Positions 14,558 to 22,929 of a stretch of DNA of 42,185 bases are shown here, piece after piece. A program made the position numbers and the translations under genes. The DNA comes from Deltaproteobacteria bacterium (lineage in GTDB: Bacteria > Desulfobacterota > Desulfuromonadia > Geobacterales > Pseudopelobacteraceae), in the NCBI GenBank assembly GCA_021780495.1, contig JAJXYO010000044.1, forward strand, positions 57,718 to 99,902, written 5' to 3'. Numbering within the stretch: position 1 is the stretch's first letter; each line of letters begins with the position of its first letter. The notes below the pieces were generated by a model. That model was not told where the DNA came from. It worked only from the letters and a program-made list of their open reading frames with translations, and ran no database searches.

Positions 14558-15049
14558 ATGTCCAATCCGCAGATGGTCATGTACGAAGAAGAATTCCAGG
14601 AAATAAACATAGTGATCGAGCGGCTTCTTCAAGAAGCCAATGCAAAGGTCATCTTCCTGGTTGACAAAAACGGGCAGCTAATCTCAGGCGTAGGCGATAC
14701 CGAGCGCTTTGACACAACATCGCTTGCATCGCTGACAGCTGGCAATATTGCCGCTACCGGCGGGTTAGCCAAGCTCATCGGAGAAAAAGAATTCTCGATT
14801 CTTTTTCATGAAGGTGAAAAGGATAACCTGCACATTTCCATCGTCGGTGGCAGGGTTATCTTGGTTGTCCTGTTCGATAGTCGATCTTCTCTCGGTCTTG
14901 TCCGCCTGAGGGTGAAAAAATCGTCAGATGAGCTCTCATCCATTTTTGATAAATTGCTTAAAAAGGCCGAGGATAAGGAAAAACGGGGTACATCTGACTT
15001 CCCCTTTGCCGAGATTACTGACGACGATATTGATAATCTCTTCAGCTAG
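14558..15049 (+). CDS. mglB: Roadblock/LC7 protein MglB, regulator of MglA
   Basis: The 163-residue protein has a GGAGAG binding site. Residues about 12-125 match the roadblock/LC7 fold: AKVIFLVDKNGQLISGVGD, then ATGGLAKLIGEKEFSILFHEG and GGRVILVVLFDSRSSLGLVRLRV. MglB is the GTPase-activating partner of MglA and sets polarity of motility machinery in Myxococcus. The 38-residue tail is acidic and basic by turns and probably flexible. It lies 21 bases ahead of mglA in one transcript. Confidence 0.9.
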   Translation: MSNPQMVMYEEEFQEINIVIERLLQEANAKVIFLVDKNGQLISGVGDTERFDTTSLASLTAGNIAATGGLAKLIGEKEFSILFHEGEKDNLHISIVGGRVILVVLFDSRSSLGLVRLRVKKSSDELSSIFDKLLKKAEDKEKRGTSDFPFAEITDDDIDNLFS

Positions 15050-15070
15050 TGACCACGGGGTAAGCCAACG

Positions 15071-15658
15071 ATGTCATTTATCAACTACGCCTCTCGCGAA
15101 ATAAACTGCAAGATTGTGTATTATGGTCCGGGACTGTGCGGTAAGACCACCAATCTCCAGTATGTCTACCAGAAAACCGCTCCGGATGCCAAAGGCAAGA
15201 TGATCAGTCTCGCGACCGAGACGGAGCGCACACTGTTCTTTGATTTCCTTCCGCTTGCGTTGGGCGAGATCAGAGGGTTCAAGACCCGCTTCCATCTCTA
15301 TACGGTCCCTGGCCAGGTCTTTTATGACGCATCCCGTAAACTTATTCTGAAAGGGGTTGATGGTGTCGTTTTTGTGGCCGATTCCCAGGAGGAACGGATA
15401 GACGCCAATATCGAATCCCTCGATAACCTGAGATTCAATCTCAAGGAGCAGGGCTACGATCTGGATAAGCTGCCATACGTGGTTCAGTATAATAAACGGG
15501 ATCTGCCCAGCGCCATGCCGATTGAAGAGATGCGGCGCGACCTGAACCCAACAAATGTTGTCGAGTACGAGGCCTGTGCCACAACCGGCGAAGGGGTGTT
15601 TGAAACACTCAAGGCAATAGCCAAGCTGATTCTCATCGATCTGAAAAAAGGGAAATAA
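15071..15658 (+). CDS. mglA: Small Ras-like GTPase MglA
   Basis: The 195-residue protein is a full-length MglA. The P-loop GPGLCGKT is at 20-27 and the switch-2 motif is TVPGQ at 78-82, where other Ras-like proteins have DTAG/DxxG. The base-specificity motif NKRD is at 141-144. MglA in its GTP form recruits motility and polarity proteins at a cell pole. In Geobacter-type cells it may act on type IV pili. It follows mglB in a two-gene operon. Confidence 0.95.
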   Translation: MSFINYASREINCKIVYYGPGLCGKTTNLQYVYQKTAPDAKGKMISLATETERTLFFDFLPLALGEIRGFKTRFHLYTVPGQVFYDASRKLILKGVDGVVFVADSQEERIDANIESLDNLRFNLKEQGYDLDKLPYVVQYNKRDLPSAMPIEEMRRDLNPTNVVEYEACATTGEGVFETLKAIAKLILIDLKKGK

Positions 15659-15720
15659 ATTCTCGTAATGCTTCCTTGTCACTGGTTGCCGGGAGTGTAG
15701 CGAATTGAAAGGAAGTATGT

Positions 15721-16056
15721 GTGGCTGACCTCATTGACGTCCCTCAAGGGATGAAGGTTATGAAATCCGTCGTCGTAAAGAGGTTGCAGAGCGGCTTCTT
15801 TGCCGAGGTTTTTCTTGTCCTGCATAATGGTCAATACGAAGCTGCCATATTTCTCAACGACAAATTCAAGCCTGGGCCCCCGGTTCCCTATCCACTCGAT
15901 ACCCCTACAGAATTGCATTCTCATTGGATGGGGGTTCGTCCGAGCATTGGTCTTACTCCTGAAGAGGCCGAACTGATTCTGAACGAGGTCGAATGTGAAA
16001 ACGCTCTTCATCGTCAGAAGCTGAATGATCGTTGGGGAAAAGCCCAGGACGAATGA
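15721..16056 (+). CDS. Small hypothetical protein
   Basis: The 111-residue protein starts at GTG with GAAAGGAAG upstream. No domain was recognised. It contains a predicted alpha/beta core with FFAEVFLVLHNGQYEAAIFLNDKF in its first half and an acidic helix (LTPEEAELILNEVECENALHRQ) near the end. No signal peptide is seen, so it is probably cytoplasmic. The overlapping minus-strand reading frame is a tRNA artefact. It follows mglA by 62 bases and might share its transcript. Confidence 0.7.
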   Translation: MADLIDVPQGMKVMKSVVVKRLQSGFFAEVFLVLHNGQYEAAIFLNDKFKPGPPVPYPLDTPTELHSHWMGVRPSIGLTPEEAELILNEVECENALHRQKLNDRWGKAQDE

Positions 16057-16151
16057 TGTTGAAGTTGTTCCGGTGATTTTTTTGGTTTGATTTATTATGG
16101 TATGCGTGCTAAGTAGAGAACCCTGCTTATTTTGAGGGTAGGTTAAGATCC

Positions 16152-16244
16152 GGAGAGATGGCCGAGTAGGTCGAAGGCGCTCGCCTGCTAAGCGAGTATA
16201 CTGGGAAACCGGTATCGAGGGTTCGAATCCCTCTCTCTCCGCCA
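16152..16244 (+). tRNA. tRNA-Ser (anticodon GCT)
   Basis: The acceptor GGAGAGA pairs with TCTCTCC, the anticodon arm CTCGCCTGCTAAGCGAG gives GCT, and there is a long variable arm as expected for serine. The T arm contains GGTTCGAATCC and CCA is encoded. Length is 93 bases. Confidence 0.98.
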
Positions 16245-16261
16245 CTTAATCCACAGCGGAT

Positions 16262-16762
16262 ATGTTATTGAAGAAAATGATCTCCCCACAAAATGTATTG
16301 CTGGTCCCCCTGCTTGCTGTGCTCCTGCTCATGGGATGCCAGCAGGAACCGTACCCCCCCCCTAAAGCAGAAATCTCACACTCTCATATCAACAATAACG
16401 AAACCACGATCATAGTCCCACCCGGTGTTACCGACCGATGGAAATCGGTCAGGATTGCCGTGGTAGATAAATCGAGTGTTTCTCAGAAGCTGTATACCAT
16501 TCCTATCGGTGGCCAGCTGGCCATACCCTCTTCAAACGTGGTTATTAAGGTTGAGACGTTTCTACCGGCTTTCATAATAGAAGGTTCGATCATCACTTCA
16601 TCGTCGAATGATTTGAAAAATCCTGGGGTGAAGGTGCGGATAACCGAAAACGGCGTTGTGATATTCAAAGGTTGGCTTTTCTCGATGTTTCCTAAAACAC
16701 ATGCCTTCTTGCATCCCAAGTTTGGCTTTAACCTGGTTGATGCCGTGCCGGTCCATCACTGA
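16262..16762 (+). CDS. Lipoprotein with DUF2155 domain
   Basis: The 166-residue protein has a signal peptide ending in LMGC, with the lipidated Cys at residue 26, and a short proline-rich stretch after it. Residues about 58-163 match DUF2155: an N-terminal beta-rich part and the closing block VVIFKGWLFSMFPK followed by HPKFGFNLV. The function of this family is unknown; members are exported. The ATG chosen has only a weak AGCGGA site, so the ATG at 16277 is also possible. It lies 17 bases after the tRNA-Ser gene. Confidence 0.8.
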   Translation: MLLKKMISPQNVLLVPLLAVLLLMGCQQEPYPPPKAEISHSHINNNETTIIVPPGVTDRWKSVRIAVVDKSSVSQKLYTIPIGGQLAIPSSNVVIKVETFLPAFIIEGSIITSSSNDLKNPGVKVRITENGVVIFKGWLFSMFPKTHAFLHPKFGFNLVDAVPVHH

Positions 16763-16789
16763 ACAAAACAGCGCCCATTTACACGATCC

Positions 16790-17239
16790 TCATCTTTTGG
16801 GAAGCGCTTCACGTGCCAGTTGGTCGCATCGCTCGTTTTCCGGATGGCCGGCATGACCGCGGACCCATTTCCAGTCGATGGTGTGGCGCTGCGACTGTTC
16901 CAGCAGTGATTCCCACAGGTCCCGGTTAAGTACCGCTTCCTTCTTACTGTTCTTCCACCCCCTGCGCTGCCAACCCTGTACCCATTCGGTCATCCCTTTT
17001 ACCACATATTGCGAATCGGTCGTAATGCAGACCCGACAGGGGCGTGTCAATTGTCGCAGCGCCTCGATGACGGCGGTCATTTCCATGCGGTTGTTGGTCG
17101 TATCAGGGGCTCCTCCGCTGATTTCTTTTTCATTGCCGCCATAGCGCAATATGGCCCCATAGCCGCCAGGGCCTGGGTTCCCGCTACAGGCGCCATCGCA
17201 GAAGATTTCAACGAGCGTGTTTTCTGCTTTAATCGACAT
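16790..17239 (-). CDS. rnhA: Ribonuclease HI
   Basis: The 149-residue protein is a complete RNase HI. The four acidic catalytic residues are visible in [17 protein letters not shown] (Asp15), [15 protein letters not shown] and NERCDQLA. The basic loop around [12 protein letters not shown] is present and [10 protein letters not shown] gives the catalytic-site His. It degrades the RNA strand of RNA/DNA hybrids. It overlaps the upstream acyltransferase gene by 11 bases, so the two are translationally linked. Confidence 0.96.
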   Translation of the reverse strand: MSIKAENTLVEIFCDGACSGNPGPGGYGAILRYGGNEKEISGGAPDTTNNRMEMTAVIEALRQLTRPCRVCITTDSQYVVKGMTEWVQGWQRRGWKNSKKEAVLNRDLWESLLEQSQRHTIDWKWVRGHAGHPENERCDQLAREALPKR

Positions 17240-17876
17240 AGGCTCCCTCGTGCTTCAGCAGGTCGGCAATAGCCTGCATGACTCGATCTACGATTAAATG
17301 GTGGGTTTCTTTGTTGTCTTCCAGCGCATAGAGATCACCGAAATCCAGCGGCCTGCCGAATACCGCCGTAGCCGATTGTCCGAATCCGGGAAATTTCCAC
17401 GTGTTGAAGCCTATCAGGGCGGTCGGTATCACCGTTGGTCGTGTATCGTAGATGATTTTACCAACCCCCCGGTTACCAGGCCCAAGTTTGCCGTCTTTGT
17501 GGCGGGTGCCTTCGGGGAAGATCATCACTTTCTGATCCTGTAACAGGGTGCTTATCGTTTTGTTGGCCTTGACGTCCCGCTTGCGCCTGACCGGGAAGGC
17601 GCCCCATGAGGAGTAGAGCAGGCGTTGCACGGTGTTTTCAAAAAGCTCCTCCTTGGCTGGCGCCCAGAGCATTTGCAGTGGGTGGTGTCTGATGACCGCC
17701 CAGGGCAGGAAGATGGTTTCATACGCAGATATGTGATTGGAGGCCAGCAGAACTCCGCCACTGCCAGGGATGTTTTCTGCGCCCTTGGTCACGAAGCGAT
17801 TGAGGGTCGAGGCGTAGAAACCAACCACATAGCAGGAAAATGTAACCCAGAGGCGTTGCAACAGAGAGACACGCAC
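17229..17876 (-). CDS. PlsC-type lysophospholipid acyltransferase with an altered catalytic motif
   Basis: The 215-residue protein starts at GTG with AAGGATGG upstream. It has the 1-acylglycerol-3-phosphate acyltransferase layout: an N-terminal hydrophobic segment, SNHISAYE (residues 46-53) and [10 protein letters not shown]. In the family the first motif is NHxxxxD; here the acidic position is Glu (codon GAA), giving HX4E. The Glu may keep activity, or the enzyme may use an unusual substrate. It probably acts in membrane lipid synthesis at the inner membrane. It overlaps rnhA. Confidence 0.85.
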   Translation of the reverse strand: MRVSLLQRLWVTFSCYVVGFYASTLNRFVTKGAENIPGSGGVLLASNHISAYETIFLPWAVIRHHPLQMLWAPAKEELFENTVQRLLYSSWGAFPVRRKRDVKANKTISTLLQDQKVMIFPEGTRHKDGKLGPGNRGVGKIIYDTRPTVIPTALIGFNTWKFPGFGQSATAVFGRPLDFGDLYALEDNKETHHLIVDRVMQAIADLLKHEGAYVD

Positions 17877-17987
17877 GGTTTTGCCATCCTTGTAAGCTGC
17901 CTGACCGCAGCCGGGTTTTGATACACAGCGGATATTTATAGCACTTCAATCCGCCTACGGCAACCGGGAAGAGCCGTCTAATAGTCG

Positions 17988-18016
17988 TTGGAAAAGCTGG
18001 CGGGTATTGCTATAGT
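17988..18016 (+). promoter_or_regulatory. Sigma-70 promoter of the Nudix/GGQ/mutS2 operon
   Basis: TTGGAA (17988-17993) and TATAGT (18011-18016) are 17 bases apart. TGC before the -10 gives an extended element. It lies about 58 bases ahead of the Nudix start. Confidence 0.75.
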
Positions 18017-18074
18017 GAGAATTCAACACAGCTGCTGAATGGTTGCACACCCATTGCGATCAAGGATTTTGCCG

Positions 18075-18617
18075 ATGATATCGCACAATCACAAAATAGT
18101 CTTTTCGGGCCTGCTCATCAATATCGAGCAGATGGAGGTGGAGATCGGCGAGCACGGCCGGCACGCCTATCAGGTCATCCGTCATCCCGGAGGGGCGGCC
18201 GTGCTGCCGGTCCACCAGGATGGAACCGTCTCCCTGATCCGCCAGCTGCGTCCGGCGGTGGGCGCCGTTCTGCTGGAGATCCCGGCCGGACGCTTGAATC
18301 CGGCCGAGCTGCCGTCTGAATGCGCAGGCCGTGAATTGTGCGAGGAGACCGGCATCACGGCTGCAACCTTGATCCCGCTGGGGACGCTGTACTCCTCTCC
18401 GGGGGTCTTCGATGAAATCATCCACCTGTTTGCCGCTACCGGTCTGTCGCAGGGTAGGGCGCAGCCCGAAGCCGATGAAGAGATCGAGCTGCTGCGTCTG
18501 CCGCTGGCTGATGTGCTGCAGATGGCGGCAGACGGCCGCATCAGCGATGGTAAAACCATGGCTGCGCTCTTGCGCTGGGAGCTGCTGAGCCGTTCCGGGA
18601 ACGACTGTCATGCCTGA
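18075..18617 (+). CDS. Nudix hydrolase, ADP-ribose pyrophosphatase type
   Basis: The ATG at 18075 has AAGGA 8 bases upstream and gives 180 residues. An ATG at 18039 would add 12 residues without a binding site. The Nudix box is perfect, GX5EX7REUXEEXGU, read here as GRLNPAE then RELCEETGI, and the prolines 15 or so residues after it (SSPGVFDE) are typical of ADP-ribose pyrophosphatases. It would hydrolyse ADP-ribose or similar nucleotide sugars. It overlaps the next gene by 8 bases. Confidence 0.9.
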   Translation: MISHNHKIVFSGLLINIEQMEVEIGEHGRHAYQVIRHPGGAAVLPVHQDGTVSLIRQLRPAVGAVLLEIPAGRLNPAELPSECAGRELCEETGITAATLIPLGTLYSSPGVFDEIIHLFAATGLSQGRAQPEADEEIELLRLPLADVLQMAADGRISDGKTMAALLRWELLSRSGNDCHA

Positions 18618-18963
18618 TTTTGCCGTCAGTGAGGAAAAAAACCGCTGGTTGCAGCGCAAGATGGCTGAGCTCAAGGTGCGGGAGCAAGACCTGGAGGAGA
18701 GCTTCGTGCGCTCTTCGGGCAACGGTGGCCAGCATGTCAATAAGACCTCCAGCTGCGTCCAGCTGCGCCATATCCCCAGCGGCATCTGTGTCAGCGCGTC
18801 GCGCGAGCGGAGCCAGTCGATCAACCGTTTCCTGGCGCGGCGGGAGTTGCTGGAGCGGATCGCGGCCCAGAGCGGCGTATTGACGCCGGAGATGAAGCGC
18901 ATCGAGCGCATGCGCAAACAGAAAGACCGTCGCCGCAGAAGGACGGTTAAGAAGGAACCATGA
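18610..18963 (+). CDS. GGQ release-factor-like protein (ArfB/YaeJ type)
   Basis: The 117-residue protein has [20 protein letters not shown], with GGQ at 39-41. This is the peptidyl-tRNA hydrolysis motif of class I release factors. There is no codon-recognition domain. The tail [17 protein letters not shown] is highly basic, like the ArfB tail that enters the empty mRNA channel of stalled ribosomes. It is therefore probably a ribosome rescue factor, although other short GGQ proteins act on different targets. Its start overlaps the Nudix gene and its stop overlaps the mutS2 start (ATGA). Confidence 0.82.
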   Translation: MPDFAVSEEKNRWLQRKMAELKVREQDLEESFVRSSGNGGQHVNKTSSCVQLRHIPSGICVSASRERSQSINRFLARRELLERIAAQSGVLTPEMKRIERMRKQKDRRRRRTVKKEP

Positions 18964-21314
18964 TCACCTCTGAAACCCTGAAACGACTCGAATTCGATAA
19001 GATACTGACTGAGATCGCCACCCGCGTCCACAGCCCGGTCACACGTCAGCGGCTGCTGGCGACCATGCCGCAGGGCGATCTGGCATCAATTAGCCTGATC
19101 TCGGGGCGGGTGGCCGAGATCCGCAGACTGGTGGGGCTCGGCATCGGCCTGCGTCTGGGGTCATTCGAGGATATCCGCCCGCTGCTGGAGATCCTCAGGC
19201 CGGCCGGCGCCTTTCTGGCCCCCCAGGAGCTGTTGTTCTTTATCCCGGTGCTGCGGATCTGCAGTGATGTCGCCCGCCAGTTCGCGCCGCGCGACGATAT
19301 CCCGCTGCTGCTGTCCTTGGAGCCCCGCCTGAGGTCCTTCGCCGATATCCTGGAGCCGCTGGCGGCCTCTATCGACGGAGACGGCAGCATCATGGACAGT
19401 GCCTCTTCACAGCTCAAGGAGATCCGCCGGGGCAAGCGTTCCCTGGCCGCCCGCATCCGCAAGAAGATCGAAGAGATCGTGCGCGACAACAATATCGAGA
19501 CCTTCCTCCAGGACGATTTCATCACCCAGCGTTCCGGGCGCTGGGTGATTCCGGTACGCATGGACTCCAAGGGGATGGTCAGGGGGGTGGTGCACGATGT
19601 CTCTTCATCGGGCGAGACCGCCTTCATGGAGCCGCTGGAGATCATCCCCTTCGTCAATGAGCTGGAGAATCTGAGTGCCGAGGAAAAGGCCGAAGAGATC
19701 CGCATCCTGCGCCAGCTCTCGGCCTGGATCCGCGAGGATGCGGCCGAAATCGGGGCCTGCTTCGAAACCCTGCTGGTCCTGGATATGCTCAATGGCTACG
19801 CCCGCTTCGCTGAACAGTACGGTCTGGAAGCAGCAAGCATGAATGACCGTGGCGAGCTGCGGCTGGTGGAGGCGCGTCACCCGCTGCTGTTGATGATGCT
19901 GTCCCGCGTGGAGCCGCTTGATCTGCAGCTGGGGGAGGGTGGGCGCGTGATGGTCATCACCGGCCCCAACGCCGGCGGCAAGACCATTGCCCTCAAGACC
20001 GCCGGGGTGCTGGCGCTGATGGCGCTGTGCGGCATCCCGCTGCCGGCTAACGGCGCCCGTTCGACCTTCCCGCTGCTGGACACCCTGCTGGTGGATATCG
20101 GTGACGAACAGTCGATCGAACAGAGCCTCTCCACCTTCTCGGCCCACGTAGCCCGGATCGCCGCCATTCTCCGGCAGGCCGGACCACGCACCCTGGTGCT
20201 GCTGGATGAGCTGGGGGCCGGTACCGAGCCGCAGCAGGGGGCGGCCATCGCCTGCGGTGTGCTGCGCGATCTGCAGGAGCGTGGGGCTGCGGTGATCGCC
20301 ACCACCCATCTGTCGGAGATCATCGCATTCGTGCACCGTAGCGGCGGGATGATCAATGCCGGCATGGAGTACGACGCCGAGACCTTCACACCGCTCTATC
20401 GCCTGATCAGCGGCGAGCCGGGCTATTCCCACGCCATCGAGATCGCCCAGCGTTTCGGCATGCCGGAGCGGGTGATCGGTTTTGCCCGCGCGATGCTGGG
20501 TACGGCCGGCGCCGAATTTACCTCGCTGCTGGCCGAACTGCGCGGCAAACGTGAGGAGCTGGAGGCGGCCCACCGCCAGGTGGACCATCAGCAGGAACAG
20601 CTGCTGGCTACCCAACGTGAGCTGGACGCCCGTGCGGCTGCCATGGAGCAGGCCCGGCGGGAGGTCAAGGAAAAGGCCTGGAGTGAAGCCCGGGAGATGA
20701 TCTCGGCCAGCCGCCGCCGCATGAACGAGCTGCTGGAGGAATACAAACGCGAAAAGCGGAGCGAGATCATCGACAAGCTGCGGCGCAGCGAAGAAGAGCT
20801 TACCGAACAGCTCAAGCCGCTGGCCGCTGATGCGGACCTAGGCCTGCCCCTGCGGGAAGTCAGTGCGGGCGACCGGGTGCATGTCCGCTCGCTGGGACAC
20901 AACGGGGTCGTGGTTCAGGCCGTTCCGAAACAGGGCAAGGTGCGGATCCGGGCCGGCAGCATCGAGCTGGATGTTGCGGTGACGGATCTGTACTCACCAC
21001 ACGGCCAGGGCGCGGAACGGCCTCAAAAACCGGTCAAAGGCGGGTGGCAGATCGCGGCCGCCGAGGGTGAGGAACGGGAGTTGAAGCTGATCGGCCTGCG
21101 GGTCGATGAAGCCCTGGACCTGCTGGAGCCATTCCTCAACCACGCCTCGCTGGGCGGTCAGCGCGAGGTGCGGGTCATCCACGGTCTCGGCACCGGCCGG
21201 TTGCGGGATGCGGTGCGGGAGTTTCTGGCGCGCCATCCGCTGGTTGATGAATTCCGGGCGGGTGAGCCGCATGAGGGCCGGGACGGGGCCACGGTCGTGA
21301 CGTTGCGCAGTTGA
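18960..21314 (+). CDS. mutS2: MutS2 family ATPase
   Basis: The 784-residue protein is full length. It has an N-terminal MutS2 core, the ATPase with Walker A GPNAGGKT at 335-342 and a Walker [15 protein letters not shown] coiled-coil region of about residues 510-620 follows, then a KOW-like segment and a C-terminal Smr domain. MutS2 acts in suppression of recombination and, in some bacteria, in splitting collided ribosomes. A ribosome role would fit the neighbouring GGQ protein. In the Smr domain the HGLGTG motif is present, but the usual LDLRG motif reads LKLIG, so the nuclease motif is altered. The start codon overlaps the upstream stop. Confidence 0.95.
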   Translation: MITSETLKRLEFDKILTEIATRVHSPVTRQRLLATMPQGDLASISLISGRVAEIRRLVGLGIGLRLGSFEDIRPLLEILRPAGAFLAPQELLFFIPVLRICSDVARQFAPRDDIPLLLSLEPRLRSFADILEPLAASIDGDGSIMDSASSQLKEIRRGKRSLAARIRKKIEEIVRDNNIETFLQDDFITQRSGRWVIPVRMDSKGMVRGVVHDVSSSGETAFMEPLEIIPFVNELENLSAEEKAEEIRILRQLSAWIREDAAEIGACFETLLVLDMLNGYARFAEQYGLEAASMNDRGELRLVEARHPLLLMMLSRVEPLDLQLGEGGRVMVITGPNAGGKTIALKTAGVLALMALCGIPLPANGARSTFPLLDTLLVDIGDEQSIEQSLSTFSAHVARIAAILRQAGPRTLVLLDELGAGTEPQQGAAIACGVLRDLQERGAAVIATTHLSEIIAFVHRSGGMINAGMEYDAETFTPLYRLISGEPGYSHAIEIAQRFGMPERVIGFARAMLGTAGAEFTSLLAELRGKREELEAAHRQVDHQQEQLLATQRELDARAAAMEQARREVKEKAWSEAREMISASRRRMNELLEEYKREKRSEIIDKLRRSEEELTEQLKPLAADADLGLPLREVSAGDRVHVRSLGHNGVVVQAVPKQGKVRIRAGSIELDVAVTDLYSPHGQGAERPQKPVKGGWQIAAAEGEERELKLIGLRVDEALDLLEPFLNHASLGGQREVRVIHGLGTGRLRDAVREFLARHPLVDEFRAGEPHEGRDGATVVTLRS

Positions 21315-21320
21315 AAGGGG

Positions 21321-21420
21321 AAAATCCCCTCTCCCACGGGGAGAGGGCTAGGGTGAGGGAGTTCAGCTAGTCCCCCCCTCATCCGGCCTTCGGCCACCTT
21401 CTCCCAGAGGGAGAAGGAAC
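21321..21420. repeat. GC-rich palindromic intergenic repeat (CCTCTCCC/GGGAGAGG class)
   Basis: Two linked palindromes are visible: one CCCCTCTCCCACGGGGAGAG and one centred on CCGGCCTTCGGCC, followed by CTTCTCCCAGAGGGAGAAGG. It has the form of REP-like dispersed elements. A related element lies at 40606-40662. It separates mutS2 from the HNH gene and could act as a terminator. Confidence 0.8.
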
Positions 21421-21438
21421 TGATAAGGAAAGAGAGTT

Positions 21439-21738
21439 ATGGAGCATTATGTCGTCGATGTCAGTGAGCAGGAGATCAAGCGCGAACGGGACAAATCCCG
21501 CGAACTCAGGCGCAGCCGCTGGTGGCAGAACCGGCTGGCGCTGGGGCGTTGCCACTGGTGCGGCGGCCGGTTCCCCCCGGAGGAACTGACCATGGACCAT
21601 GTCATCCCCCTGGCGCGGGGCGGCAAGGCCTCCCGCAACAATGTCGTGCCCTCCTGCAAGGAGTGCAATTCGCGCAAGAAGTACCTGCTGCCCATGGAGT
21701 GGGAAGACTACCTGAACAACCTCGGAACAACGGAGTAA
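21439..21738 (+). CDS. HNH endonuclease family protein
   Basis: The 99-residue protein has an N-terminal basic helix and a compact HNH domain: CHWCGG (first Cys pair), MDHVIPLARGG (Asp-His), NNVVPSC and KECNSRK (second Cys pair). The Cys pairs hold a structural zinc and the His-Asn-His set holds the catalytic metal. Stand-alone proteins of this size are common next to housekeeping genes and their biological target is mostly unknown. It ends 8 bases ahead of the HAD phosphatase. Confidence 0.88.
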   Translation: MEHYVVDVSEQEIKRERDKSRELRRSRWWQNRLALGRCHWCGGRFPPEELTMDHVIPLARGGKASRNNVVPSCKECNSRKKYLLPMEWEDYLNNLGTTE

Positions 21739-21746
21739 CGAACCTG

Positions 21747-22376
21747 GTGAAATCTATCGAAAGCCGCTACAAACTGATCATCTACGACTGCGACGGGGTC
21801 ATGCTGGATACCCTCGAATCCAATTACATCTTCTACAACAGCGTCATGGGATACCTGGGACGTCCGCAGCTGGACCGCACCGACCTGCAGGCCCGCAATG
21901 TCCTGCACACCTATTCGTTCGACCATGTCATGGAGTATTTCTTTGCCGGCGACGATCGCAGGGATGATGCCTGGGCCTTTGCCAAGACCATCCACTATCA
22001 GGACCTGGCCCCCTTTATGCGGATGGAGGACGGGCTGATCGAGACCCTGGAGCGCTTGAAAGGGAGTGTGGCGCTGGCGGTTTGCACCAATCGGGCCACC
22101 TCCATGGAGATGATCATCGAGGACTTTGGCCTCTCCGGCTACTTCTCCTGCGTCATGACCGCCTCGCAGGTCACCAACCCCAAGCCGCACCCGGAACCGC
22201 TGCTCAGGGTGCTCGATCACTTCGGCCTGGAGCCGGGCGAGGCGCTTTTTGTGGGGGATGGCGAGGTGGACATGCTCGCGGCGCGCGATGCCGGGGTGCC
22301 CTTCATTGCCTACAAGTCCCACCTGCCGGCGCTGGCCCGTCTGCAGCGGCACACGGATATCTTCCAGCATCTCTGA
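21747..22376 (+). CDS. HAD-superfamily phosphatase, phosphoglycolate phosphatase-like
   Basis: The start is GTG at 21747 with GGAG upstream, giving 209 residues. Longer in-frame readings run antiparallel to no homologous sequence and overlap the HNH gene. All four HAD motifs are visible: YDCDGVMLDT, CTNR, NPKPHPEPLL and FVGDGEVDMLAARDAGV. The Gph/PhoN-like cap subtype I is likely. The substrate may be phosphoglycolate or another small phosphate ester. It lies directly behind the HNH gene. Confidence 0.88.
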   Translation: MKSIESRYKLIIYDCDGVMLDTLESNYIFYNSVMGYLGRPQLDRTDLQARNVLHTYSFDHVMEYFFAGDDRRDDAWAFAKTIHYQDLAPFMRMEDGLIETLERLKGSVALAVCTNRATSMEMIIEDFGLSGYFSCVMTASQVTNPKPHPEPLLRVLDHFGLEPGEALFVGDGEVDMLAARDAGVPFIAYKSHLPALARLQRHTDIFQHL

Positions 22377-22496
22377 TCAATCGGCCCTGGGTGCCCATGC
22401 TGATGGCCACCTGCGGCAGATGAAGTCAAACAGGCTATATCTTTTGACTTTTCCGGCTATGCTGTGTTATAAATATCCACTTTTTTTGGTGTGTTT

Positions 22497-22636
22497 AGTA
22501 AGTTAGAATTGTTTTCTGATTTTTTGAAAACAATTCGTTAACGCACTTATTCTGCGGAGCAGGGCAGTAAGTTAGAATTGTTTTCTGAGTTTTTCAGAAA
22601 ACAATTCGTTAACGCACTTATCCTGTTGATCAGGGT
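22497..22636. repeat. Two tandem ~70-bp palindromic units
   Basis: Unit one covers 22497-22565 and unit two starts at 22566. Each begins AGTAAGTTAGAATTG and ends GTTAACGCACTTAT, with an 11- to 13-bp inverted repeat (GAATTGTTTTC and its complement) in the middle. Each ends in a second small hairpin, CTG-CGGAG-CAG in unit one and CCTG-TTGAT-CAGG in unit two. All five loop bases of that second hairpin differ while the stem is kept. The pattern suggests selection on a folded structure. Confidence 0.85.
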
Positions 22637-22662
22637 ACGCCTTTTGAAGCCCGGAGTCTGAC

Positions 22663-22896
22663 ATGAAACAACACGTGCATATTGCAGTGCTAATCGTTCG
22701 GGTACAGGTCAACAAGATGTAGGCCTTCATCGATCATGCCGGCGGGGAGGTCATCGCACCCCAGGTTGAAGCTGCCGGTAATTATCATGAAGGCCTGGCC
22801 ACAGTGCGACCGGATGACCGCTGGGGTTGTGTCGGCCAGAGCGGAACAACGGTTGTGGAGCCCAGGTACACGGCAACGCATACACATTTTATCTGA
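22663..22896 (+). pseudogene. Remnant of a WG-repeat protein with an in-frame TAG
   Basis: In one frame from ATG 22663 to TGA 22894-22896, the translation holds two WG repeats: KM-stop-AFIDHAGGEVIAPQ, then EGLATVRPDDRWGCVG, then TTVVEPRY. The stop at 22720-22722 falls exactly where the first repeat should carry Trp, so a TGG to TAG change is likely. The piece is also too short for a functional WG-repeat protein, which normally has many repeats. It lies directly ahead of dapA and its 3' end forms part of the dapA leader. Confidence 0.75.
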
Positions 22897-22929
22897 CAAA
22901 TTCAAACTGACATACAGGAGGTAGGTACC

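Noticed and set aside
15679..16245. Minus-strand ORF of 188 residues starting MAEREGFEPSIPVS
   Set aside because: Its start is the reverse complement of the tRNA-Ser gene, a well-known annotation artefact, and it runs antisense to a plausible gene.
18039..18074. Longer start for the Nudix gene
   Set aside because: No binding site ahead of the upstream ATG, whereas the ATG at 18075 has AAGGA at good spacing.
22497..22636. Possible CRISPR array
   Set aside because: There are only two units, directly adjacent, with no unique spacers and no cas genes.
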